64,000 nt of DNA from Liolophura sinensis. Taxonomy: Eukaryota > Mollusca > Polyplacophora > Chitonida > Chitonidae. Below are positions 12,436 through 24,300 of the stretch, piece after piece (position 1 is the stretch's first letter; each line of letters starts with the position of its first letter). The translations under genes and the position numbers were made by a program. Location of the stretch: the NCBI RefSeq assembly GCF_032854445.1, contig NC_088295.1, forward strand, positions 4,714,501-4,778,500, in the 5' to 3' direction. The notes beneath the pieces are model-generated. The model was given only the letters and a program-made list of their open reading frames with translations. It ran no database searches and was not told the origin of the DNA.

Positions 12436-13590
12436 TCGGCATTTTAACTCATTTTTGAGCAATTTTATCTGAAATGGTGCAGTCATGATACAAGTACAAA
12501 AAGCTAAGGTTATTATGTCAATAAGAGAGATGGGACTGACCCTGAGATCATCCATACACCACCCTGACAAAGGCCCACATCCCGTATGTGCGGAGCATCG
12601 GCTCTGTCAGAGCGTTTGGCGTTGTAGAATGGTAAACACTCTACTATGAGGTAACAGATTCTTGCTCAATAGAACGTTTAATTAACCCTTTATGCAAGCT
12701 TTTAACTACGTCTGTACCAGTGTTGTGTATTGTAGCTCTGTACTCTTCTCTGCCACTTATCGTTCAATGTCCAACCAACATCCATGATTCCCATGGAATA
12801 AATCCACTTGATAACACCTTTCTCTACCATCAGCCGTGAGTAAGGATTGTGTGCTGTTTGTAAGATTACCCCACGCCCAAGTTCCTAAACTGTAACTCAA
12901 CAATACAGCTTTAGGTCTGTACGCGACCTTCGGAATGCCCCAGGTTTTTGTAGGTCTATATCCCACCTGCACCTGGCAAAACTGAGGACAACTTGTAATT
13001 CAACGGGTGAATTAATTATTGAGGCAAAAAAATTCAAGTACTGTTGAAGAATTGCTTGAAAGCTGCCAAACATCCTGTTGTGTCGTTCACCAGACAGTCC
13101 AACCATCATACAGGTCTTTTGTAAGGTGCCACCATTATAGGGTTCGGTATACAAATAAAACCTGATAGACATCAGTGAGGTACGTGTATTGGCCACATCA
13201 CAGCACTTAAAGCAATGTATGAGATGATGTAAACCTTTCCAAGCCAGACAACAATATATGTTTCTTATACCAGAATATATGTAAAACATTTTTTTTTTTT
13301 GCAATATACAATGAATGGGTTCGAACTTGTAATAGTGTCACCTGAACGGTTAGTGATAAATGATTTACAGGTGCATTGAAGTGTTGAAAGCATCCACGAA
13401 ATAAAGTACATGTGCTTTATGCATAAAACTTTCTTATCTCTAGAATAACTAGAAACTGCAATAAAAGTCAATACCCAAGACTTTTGGATCAACAGTCACT
13501 ATGGTAAGCCGAAATGCAAGGTTAACTCATTAATTGTAACAGGGTACGCTTTTTGGTAGCCACATACACCGATCTATACTGTTCTAAACA
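12436..13590. other. Unannotated intergenic stretch
   Basis: A 135-codon minus-strand frame (12897-13304) has no recognisable domain and atypical composition; I do not call it a gene. No repeat identified. Confidence 0.5.
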
Positions 13591-15690
13591 GAAGTTTATG
13601 TGTAGTTACCCACGTCGTTCTCATGGGACATGTATGTTTAGTTACGTCCACAGCTCTCAAGCGACGTTACTTACATGGTTTTCAAGCGACGACCCCATGT
13701 CCATTTTATTACGACGTCTCTGTTTAATTACATTCAGTGTTCTAAAACGACGTCTCTACATAGTTATACCGATATGATTCTCCGTGTAGTTACCAATATG
13801 ATTTTCAGGCGACGTCTCCATGTAGTTACCAATATGATTTTCAGGCGACGTCTCCGTGTAGTTACCGATATGATTTTCAGGCGACGTCTCCATGTAGTTA
13901 CCAGTATGATTCTACATGTTTGTCATTCTCAATTCACCCTTAACCTTTACCCTACCGAAACAACGTCTCCATTTGATTACCTCCAATGTTTTCAAGCGAC
14001 ACCTCTATATAGTGTAATCTGTTATTTTCCCCATCCTCAAGCGACACCTCTATATAGTGTAATCTGTTATTTTCCCCATCCTCAACCGACACCTCTATAT
14101 AGTGTAATTTGTTATTTTCCCCATCCTCAAGCGACACCTCTATATAGTGTAATCTGTTATTTTCCCCATCCTCAGGCGATACCTCTATATAGTGTGATCT
14201 GTTATTTTCAACATCCTCAAGTGACACCTCTATATAGTGTAATCTGTTATTTTCCCCATCCTCAAGCGATACCTCTATATAGTGTAATCTGTTATTTTCC
14301 CCATCCTCAAGCTATACCTCTATAGTGCAATCTGTTATTTTCCCCATCCTCAACCGACACCTCTGTATAGTGTAATCTGTTATTTTCCCCATCCTCAACC
14401 GATACCTCTATATAGTGTAATCTGTTATTTTCCCCATCCTCAACCAATACCTCTGTATAGTGTAATCTTTTATTTTCCCCATCCTCAACCGACACCTCTA
14501 TATAGTGTAATCTGTTATTTTCCCCATCCTCAACCGACACCTCTATATAGTGTAATCTGTTATTTTCCCCATCCTCAACCGATACCTCTGTATAGTGTAA
14601 TCTTTTATTTTCCCCATCCTCAACCGACACCTCTATATAGTGTAATCTGTTATTTTCCCCATCCTCAACCGACACCTCTATATAGTGTAATCTGTTATTT
14701 TCCCCATCCTCAAGCGACACCTCTATATAGTGTAATCTGTTATTTTCCCCATCCTCAACCGACACCTCTATATAGTGTAATCTGTTATTTTCCCCATCCT
14801 CAAGTGACACCTCTATATAGTGTAATCTGTTATTTTCCCCATCCTCAAGCGATACCTCTATATAGTGTAATCTGTTATTTTCCCCATCCTCAAGCTATAC
14901 CTCTATAGTGCAATCTGTTATTTTCCCCATCCTCAACCGACACCACTGTATAGTGTAATCTGTTATTTTCCCCATCCTCAACCGATACCTCTATATAGTG
15001 TAATCTGTTATTTTCCCCATCCTCAACCGATACCTCTGTATAGTGTAATCTTTTATTTCCCCATCCTCAACCGACACCTCTATATAGTGTAATCTGTTAT
15101 TTTCCCCATCCTCAACCGACACCTCTACATAGTGTAATCTGTTATTTTCCCTATCCTCAACCGACACCTCGATGTAGTTACCTAAATACACATACTAAAG
15201 CTAATCACATTTATGTTACACTTAATAAACAGGTGCTGTTTTGGTGTTCAGAAATGATATGTTTAGTTAATAAGCGACGTGTTTATTACAGTACACTGTT
15301 CGACGTTTATGTGAACCTACATATGCCGTTCTCAGTATATGGCTCTGTGTAGTTATCTAGAGCAGTTCTCAAGCGACATTTCTGAAGCTATTTATGTATT
15401 TCTCTGTCGACGTCTCTGTACAGTTAACTACACAGTTCTCAAGCGATGATACTGTGTAGGTACAAAATGTGTTTTAAAGCGTCGTTTTTATTTAGATATC
15501 CGTGTTGTTCTCAAGCGAGGTCCTCTGTGTAGTGACTTACACAGTTCTCAAGCGAGGCCTATGCACGCGTCTATGCAGTTATTTATACCGTTTATGTCAT
15601 TCTCAGTTGAAATCTGCGTGAAGTTAGCTACAATTTTCTCAGTTGACATCTCTGTGAAGTTACCCGTACCAGTCTCAAATGACAAATACA
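13591..15690. repeat. Compound minisatellite: 36-bp, 45-bp and degenerate units sharing one core
   Basis: A 36-bp unit (gcgacgtctccatgtagtta core) is repeated at about 13740-13915. A homogeneous 45-bp unit (aagcgacacctctatatagt, gtaatctgttattttcccca, tcctc) runs from about 13985 to 15180 in about 26 copies. Diverged relatives with caagcgacgtctctgtgtag flank both sides. A 13-unit block is duplicated about 583 bp apart (gctatacctctatagtgc at 14311 and 14894). The 45-bp period keeps frames open on both strands. Confidence 0.9.
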
Positions 15691-16283
15691 CTGTATGTAA
15701 TGCATTGTATGAATTACATATAACACAATATGTATGAATATGTGAATATAGGCGGAGGACACCTGCACTGATTGAGGCACGCCTGTGTCGTGTTATACAC
15801 ATATGCAAGTTATTTTAATGATATGCATAACATGTTAACATCGCAGAGGCTAGCTGATTTGGCCTGTCAGTGATCTATTATTACTTTCGGTAAAGGGACG
15901 GGCAATTTGCTGGTCAGGCCAGTCCCGGTCATCTCAGCAATCCTTTATCCCCACTGTAACCTACTGATTGGGGACAGTTTATCTATATAGTAGGTACAGA
16001 GCTCTGGATAGCGACCCAAGTGGGCCAATAAGATCGCCCGGCTTGCGGTATGTTGGGATTTATTTGTAGTATCCGAGTGCCAATCTTATTCAGACAGTGG
16101 GAGTGAGCGTAATAAGGAAGGTCTCTCTAGCTTATCTGGCCTTGTCACCAGAACCATTTCGCGGAGCCCTCCAAGGTGCTCACACAAAATAGTCTAACTG
16201 AGTGTATCCTATCATACCAACAAGAGTTTTAACCTGAGATTTAAATATTACCCGAAGTTTGGAAACTGTGAGCTTCGTCGGCC
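15691..16283. other. Upstream region and probable 5' UTR of the aquaglyceroporin gene
   Basis: About 590 bp between the minisatellite and the start codon. A TATA-like tctatatag lies near 15981. The transcription start cannot be placed from sequence. Confidence 0.35.
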
Positions 16284-16403
16284 ATGACAGCGCCGGACTC
16301 AAAGTACGTCCGATTCCGGGCATACTTACTGTCCAAAATCCGCGTGCGTAGTCCACTTGGGCGAGAAATCCTGTCCGAATTCATCGGCACCTTCTTCTTG
16401 GTG
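16284..16403 (+). CDS. Aquaglyceroporin exon 1 (residues 1-40)
   Basis: Starts at the first ATG after an in-frame TGA (16269-16271). It encodes a basic cytosolic N-terminus and the start of TM1 (EFIGTFFLV). The donor is GTG|gtaagt, phase 0. Joined to exon 2, the spacing through TM1 matches other aquaglyceroporins, so no exon appears to be missing. A 9.15-kb intron follows. Confidence 0.9.
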
Positions 16404-18310
16404 GTAAGTATGGTACCTAGCTAACTTTGAGCCGACTTTCGACAGAAACGTTGTGATAGAAACATCTCTTGGAATAGAAGTATTTTGAAAATAATATTCA
16501 AAGGTATTTTAATAACTTAAAAAATAATTCATTTATTTGTTTCTTGTTCCCAGTGTATGAACAAACGATGACTTTTAGTCAGAGTTGGTTTCGGGATCTG
16601 ACTTGCATTGTGGCTTATGGACATTTGACCGTTTTAAGTTGAATCTTAATGCTTATACAATGATTAATGTAAAAGGATATCTATGGCGGACGTAATAACA
16701 ACAAATGTGTTCTAATGTAAGAACATGACAATGCCGAAGCTAAAATTTACACACTAGAAAGGTTTCCTTGCCTGTGTGTATTAGTTAATGTTCTACTTTG
16801 AGAAGACCACCATGCACGCTTTAATCAAACTACACGTCAGGATTCTGTACACTTCCATCCACAGTTCCTGGACAACTATAGTGTTTGATAATATGTTGAA
16901 GGTTTGGCCAGTTAGTTCTCGATACTTCGCTGGATGAAAGATTATGGGTTTATTGATCAGATAAAGGTTTGATTGGTTGCATGTCAGTACTTTCTTAGAA
17001 AAAGGACAATCCGTTTTGACAATAAACTGAAAGGTTGGACAGTCAGTTTTCGATGCTTCCTCGGGTCAAAGAAAATCGGATTTGGATAAAGGTGGTAGTT
17101 TTAGGCAGTTCCTTTAGGGACTGTACGTTTCGCTTTCATCTGTCTCCATTTTATTCCATCCGGTTGACCATGGTGTGTTGTGTCAGGGACATTGAACATC
17201 CCTATTTTATATGAATTTGTACACTTTTGGGTTCTGTTCATCAACGTATAAGCAGTATCAGACAGACGCTCACCCAGCCTATGATCCTCTTATATCATAC
17301 ACTGTGGTAATAGGCATTGTTTGCCTGAGTGTTGAGTGGTGGTTTTATAGAAGCGCTACTTTAATTACTTAACGCTGTTTAATTGGGCCTTCCAGTACTT
17401 GAGGGCTCACTCGTCTGCGGCAGTTTAACATATGTAGGCTATCAGTATAAACCAGAAAACTTATAGTTGTGAACTATTTCTGCGCTCAAACATCTTTACA
17501 GGCCTGTTGGTGACGTAGGAGGCGCTATATGCGATGGATTTATCCATTTTGAAGGAAAGTGATAGAAGTACTTTTACGGATTTATGTCGCACTCTCATTA
17601 TTTTATACTGGTCTGCATGTTACACGAAAATCAATCCAATTCCACTAGAAAGTGACGTGACAGAATATTGTTGAGGAAAGCCAAGAAAGCAATCATGCAG
17701 GGTATATGATTCCTCTGGCTTGATTCTATATCAGGAATTTCTTATTTATCATAGACATACTACCATGTAAATTGATATATTTTTCTCTTCAAGTCGAAGT
17801 GGTCAACAAACTCTTGCATTTTATAAGGCACAGTTTGAGCTACATGACGAATGGGTACGTTTTCTCCTATCACTGGAATGCTGGCAACCGGTAAATACGG
17901 TGGGAATCCCGTCATTTCAATTAGTGAAAAGTTAATTATTTCACATTAAGTTTTATGGTGCTATTAACGCTACTAATATTAACGGAAGAAGTTCAGAATT
18001 TCACTAAAATTTAATTTTAGTGTAATAAAGTACACTGAAATTATTGCACAAAGATTTAGATAAGTGCATGCTTCAAGATAGCATGTTCACATTTTCAACA
18101 TGATTTGGTACAGTTTGTTTCTCATCTGCGTTGTAAGCATTATGTCTATAGGAGTCAATTCACACACAGATGTAACTATTGCTGTTTTCCACTTTATACC
18201 CTTATATCATACCATTTACTTGGACTATTGGTGCAGAAAATGGGCTGTCTTAATTATGATTCAAAATTTTACACCTCGCTGTGTTGCAAAGGTGTCACCA
18301 ATCCTCTGTG

Positions 18311-18348
<38 letters not shown>

Positions 18349-21300
18349 TGTGTGTGTGCGTGTGTGTCTGTTTTGTTTGAGCGAATATACAGCTGTGGTA
18401 TGACGGCAACCTAAAGTTGAATCCAACATGCTTATCAGACAATCTCTACGAGACGAATGTTTACTAATGCTTATTCGAGAAAAAAAGCAACACCGGAAAT
18501 AACATTCTGGTATTAAGAGGGTACTTAATAGAAAGTGATAGTGGAAGTTGCGGTCTTTAATGACTGGGCTGGTTGAAAAGTTGTCTTGTAATAGACCAAA
18601 TGAGGTGAGCATTCAGTTTTGTTTGAGGCACTGACCGTGATCAGAAGATGAAGACAAACATCTGCCCGTAACAGGCGGAATAGCATCCAAATATTGACAG
18701 TTGTTATACACACACTTGATGTGGTTAGTGGATAGTGTGAAGTGAATAAGCGATACAGTGAGAACGCCGTGTTATTACGTGACAATCTGCTGTGAACCGT
18801 CTACTTACTATGGCTTAAACCTGTTACAGGAGATTAAGCGTGTTTCCAATAAGCTTAAACGACAAGGATCAACACAACGGACACGAGACCTTCACACCTC
18901 CGTGCTTAACCCAAGTCTGGCTCTATCACTAGACAAGTAAGCACAAAGCTTCCTAAATCAAGTTCTCGTAACTTTTTCGCAAATCACATCACCTTATGGC
19001 GCAATAGCCTAGACAACGTCTTTAACGAAAAATGTTTGAGAAACATGACTTACGAATTTTTGTTAAAGTGGCCCTGTATGCACAGCAATATCACAATGGC
19101 ATTTTTCTAGAAGCTGACGAGAGATATTAGGTCGGGAGATATTTGAGTACTACTCCATTCCTAAAAATCTGTAAAAAAAAATGTCACTGTATTGCTCGTG
19201 AGATTCAGACTTCTCCGGAAACATGTGATTTCAGCCTAGGTGTACAGTGTAGTGCGATGAATACAGGGCTGTGGTTTACATTATTGAGCAAGTTCACCAA
19301 GGAATCTATAAGTGGTGGAGAAAGGGTGAATGCATTGCTGCAATCTATTCATGGATATTTTCTGTAAATCTCTAGGTGGTCGGGAGACAAAACAGCTATT
19401 TCTGCGCCAGACACAATGGTAATATTTATTCACCTAGCTTTTTTATTTTGAGCGTTATAATCATGTCAGGCCGGGGCGTATTGTGACCGCTGAATACGGT
19501 GATCTAATTAATCCCACCCTGAGAGAACTCTTCTTTGAACTCAAGGTTTGCGCTGTATTTAAAACAAGCACGTGGAGACCTCATGTCGCATTGTCAGATC
19601 CCTCGGACTATATAATGAAGAGTTGTCCTACGTTTTTTTTTTCAACTTCAATCTCTCAAGCGTCACGTGATGACGCAATTTACCGTACTGGTTAATCCTT
19701 ACTGAACTTTTGTCTCTACCAGCCATTCGTTCTTTGTTCTACTTCTGACCACCGTACCTGTAGACAATGTATTGTTACATTTGGCCTCTCTTAACGAAAC
19801 GATTAGAATTCTTAAGATAGAGGTACATGAAGGCTAACTCTATTTCTGTATATGCCTTGAGGGCCGGTCCTGTCGTTGTTCACTCCTCCATACTCTAAGT
19901 GTTAATTTGGTTCGCAGTCCTGACCCATCGCTTTATCACACTGCCGGTATTGATGTAACTATACAATTAAAACGTCTTTGTATATAATTACCATATTAAT
20001 ATATTTATTGGACAAAAAAGAACTATACTTCTTAATTACCAAACATGCACTGATGCGTTTGAAAAGCCATTACTTGGTCCTGATTAGAATTTTGCCTTGG
20101 TATACAATTACACGAAAATGGCGGCGCTGCTGTGTAATTATTCCGTTTGTTCCAAAACCTGCGGATGGTCGTGGGTTTCCCCCGGGCTCTGCCCGGTTTC
20201 CTCCCGCCATAATGCTGGCCGCCGTCGTATAAGTGAAACATTCTTGAGTACGGCGTAAAACACCAATCAAATAAAATGAATAAATTTTTTCCAAACATTG
20301 TATACAGATTTTAAGTAATTATTATGCCATTTGCTCTTATTTAAGTACATCATACCTGAGTCTGTTTCACTGGATTTTTAATCTAACGTCTATGTTACAA
20401 GTACGCATGCCTACTATTGATTAGCATACAAACAATAAACTTTAGTCCTCTGTCTCGCACAACTCTTCAAACACATGAAACTGCTTCTAGATGGACTGAT
20501 TTTCTTTGCATGTAAAATATATGAAACAATATGGATTATGAGAATCTGAAAAGAGAGAATCTCAAGTTTGACTTCACTGGAAGTGGTACCTACTGCAATT
20601 ATATGTGTGTACTATTTGAACTTGGTATAGGCTGTAAACATTATTTTCCATTCTGTGTACCGTATATACCAGCATTTTGGGGCAAGTTAGGGTCAATGCA
20701 GCGTGAAGCATAGTGGTTTATATAAATGTGTACCTACACCATTAAGACTCTGTTTGTATCGCCTATTATGCAACATGTGTTAAAAAAGAATATTATATAT
20801 CACGGCGTACCCCCGTTGCTAGGTAACGATTTCTCTTCCACACAAAAACCAACACTTCTGTGCAGAGGTTGTTTATCGTCCCATCCGCTCAGCTTTGATC
20901 GCGTACTCAAGATACATGTACGCTTAATGACATCCTATACAACCAGCTTCTCAGCCAGTAATCAATCGATTGTTAAGTTTAAACAGTATCGGAAGGTCAC
21001 TGTTTACAGTTTGTTATGCGAGAAGATGTGAGGGTATCTTTACAACGCCCTCTACCTTACTGATAGCATGCGGTCCACTATTCCCCCACTCTTCTGACAG
21101 TGGTATTTCTCTTATCGCTGTGTGGTGGGACATTGACATTATACCGTCACATCTGATCCCCACGCCCATATCAGATAAGATAGGAAAAACTTGAAACAAA
21201 GAATGTGTGGTAAACATTTAGTGACGATGTGTTTTTACATGGATACAGTCGTACACATTTATACACGTAGTATCTTGGACAAGTACAAGAAATGCTGGGT

Positions 21301-24300
21301 ATACACATGCTGAGACATGCTGTCATATATATGTATATCATCTACTCACCTTGAAAGTTGTGTTATAAATCTCTAAGGCTCTTTTTTCTTGGGGGCGGGA
21401 AGGTCTGACAGCAACCTGCGGATGGTTTCGGTTTCCTCCCACCATAATGCTGGCCTTCGACGTATAAGTGAAATATTCTTGAGTACAGCGTAAAACACCA
21501 GTCAAATAAATAAATAAATAAATAAATCTTTTTCTCGGGGCATAAAATTGTGCTGAAAATCTCTAAGGCTGTAGTTTCCGGGTCGTGAAGGTTGTGTTTA
21601 CAGCCTCTAAGGCTCTTGTTCTCGGGTCGTGAAGGTTGTGTTAACGGCCTATAAGATTCTTGTTCTCGGGCCGTCAAGGTTATGTTTACAGCCTCTAAGG
21701 CTCTTGTTCTCGGGCCGTGAAGGTTGTGTTTGCAGCGTCTAAGATTCTTGTTCTCGGGCCGTGAAGATTGTGTTTACAACCTCTAAGGCTCTTGTTCTTG
21801 GGTTGTGAATGTTGTGTTTACAGCCTCTGAGGCTGTTGTTCTCGGTCCGTGAAGTTTATTCTTACAGTCTCTAAGGGTCTTGTTCTCCGGCTATGAAGGT
21901 TGTGCTTACAGAGTTAAGGCTCTTGTTCTCCGGCAATGAAGGTTGTGTCTACAGCCTCTAAGGCTCTTGTGCTCGGGCCGTGAATGTTGTGTTTACAGCC
22001 TCTAAGGCTGTTGTTCTCGGGCCGTAAAGGCTCTATTTACAGCCTCTAAGACTCTTGTTCTCGGTCCGTGAAGTTTATGCTTACAGTCTTTAAGGCTCTT
22101 GTTCTCGGTCCGTGAAGATTGTGTTTACGGCCTCTAAGGCCCTTGTTCTCGGGCCGTGGAGTTTATTCTTACAATCTCTACGGTTCTTGTTCTCCGGTCG
22201 TGAAGGTTGTGTTTACAGCCTGTAAGGTTCTTGTTCTCGGGCCGTGAAGATTGTGTTTGAAATCTCTAATGTCCCCGTTCTCCGGTCGTGAAGGCTGTGT
22301 TTACAACTTCTAAGGCTCTTTTTTGTCAACCGTGAAGATTGTGTTTGAAATCTCTGAGGCTCTTTGTCTCGGGCCGTGAAGTTTATACTTATAATCTCTA
22401 ACTCTTGTTCTAGGGACATAAAATGTGTTTAAAGTTTCTAAGGCTCTTTTTTGTCAACCGCGAAGATTGTGTTTAAAGCATCTAAAGCTTTTGTCTCGGG
22501 CCGTTAAGTTTAAGCTTACAGCCTGTGAGGCTCTTGTTCTCCGGCCGTGAAGTCTGTGTTTACAGCCTCTGAGGCTCTTGTCCTCCGGCCGTGAAGTCTG
22601 TGTTTACAGCCTCTGCGGCTCTTGTTCTCCGGCCGTGAAGGTTGTGTTTACAGCCTCTGAAGCTCTTGTTCTCCGGCCGTGAAGTCTGTGTTTACAGCCT
22701 CTGAGGCTCTTGTTCTCCGGCCGTGAAGGCTGTGTTTACAGCCTCTGAGGCTCTTGTTCTCCGGCCGTGAAGGCTGTGTTTACAACCTCTAAGGTTCTTT
22801 TTTGTCAACCGTGAAGATTGTGTTTGAAATCTCTGAGGCTCTTTGTCTAGGGCCGTGAAGGTTGTGTTTACAGCTTTACAATCTTCACGGCCCGAGAACA
22901 ACTATGAAGACTGTGTTTGAAGGCTTTTGTCTCGGGCCGTGAAGTCTGTGTTTACAGCCTCTGAGGCTCTTGTTCTCGGGCCGTTAAGTTTAAGCTTACA
23001 GCCTGTAAGGCTCTTGTTATCGAGTCGTGATGGTTGTGTTTACAGCCTCTAAGGCTCTTGTTCTTGGGCCGTGAAGATTTTGTTTGAAGTGTCTAAGTCT
23101 CCTGTTCTCGGGTCGTGAAGTTTGTGTTTACAGCCTCTGAGGCTCTTGTTCTCGGGCCGTGAAGTTTAAGCTTACAGCCTGTAAGGCCCTTGTTATCGAG
23201 TCGTGAAGGTTGTGTTTACAGCCTCTAAGGCTCTTGTTCTCGGGCCGTGAAGAATTTGTTTGAAGTGTCTACGTCTCTTCTTCTCTGGTTGTGAAGTTTG
23301 TGTTTATAGCCTCTAAGGCTCTTGTTCTCGGGCAGTGAAATTTGTGTTTACAGCTTGTAAGGCTCTTGTTCTCCGACCGTGAAGATTGTCTTTACAGCGT
23401 CTAAGGTGCTTGTTCTCGGGCAGTGAAGTTTATACCTACAATCTCTTTCTCGTGCCGTGAAACGTGTTTACAGTCTCTAAGGCTCTTTTTCTCAGACCGT
23501 TAAGGCGTGTGTTTGAAGTTTCATGCCCTTGTTCTTCGATGGTAAAGGTTGTGTTTGAAGTCTGTAAGGCTCTTGTTTTTCAACCATGAAGATTGTGTTT
23601 GTAGAATTTGGACGGTCAGTCTAAACTGACAATGGCCTTGCTGCACATCACATACGAAAACTTCTGCTGCATTACAGACGCTGCATTCTCCATGTGAATG
23701 TATTTCAGTCTGGGTTGGCGGCCTCTGCAGATCAAACAGTAGACCTCTTGTCAAGCTGCGCTCACACCACTCGTCGAATGAAAGTAGTGTTAGTTCATGC
23801 GTTAGTTCATGTAGAATTCGACAAATCACATGGTTTGAATGCAGCTTACGAGATAGAATTGTCCTAGTTTCAATACCCCTGTCGCATTCGACCAGTTCAT
23901 ACGACAAATCGCATTCTGGGAAAGTTGAAAAAAAAGTTGAAAAAGGGCAGATGGCTACACTGAAAGTTTAATTACTGCTCTGTTACAAGCTTGAAATGCT
24001 TCATTAAAAGTTAAATAATGAATTGTCATGCTACATACGTAAGCTTATATACGCTTGCCCTACCATCCAGTACTGTGTGTACTGTGGACACATTTCGCGA
24101 GACTCTCAAACAAAGCAAAGGTATCTTATAGTTTATCGTGGTTAAAAGTTAATGCAGGTATATTTGTATTTTGGGATAAAGTCATTAATCATAACATACT
24201 TGTACTAAACTACTGACGTCTGAGAAGGTCATTATTTAGGTCCTGTCCGCGAACGCGGACGTCTCAGCTGGGAACCTCAGTCCGCCACGTGGTCAGCGCA

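Noticed and set aside
12897-13304. 135-codon minus-strand frame
   Set aside because: No domain or conserved motif recognised; composition and length are compatible with chance in 64 kb.
13675-15191. Repeat-protein-like frames on both strands (EVSVEDGENNRLHYI type units)
   Set aside because: The 45-bp period is a multiple of three and the unit is open on both strands; no start context, splice structure or domain supports a gene.
18100-18414. Val-Cys-rich open frames
   Set aside because: They are produced by the (TG)n microsatellite in intron 1.
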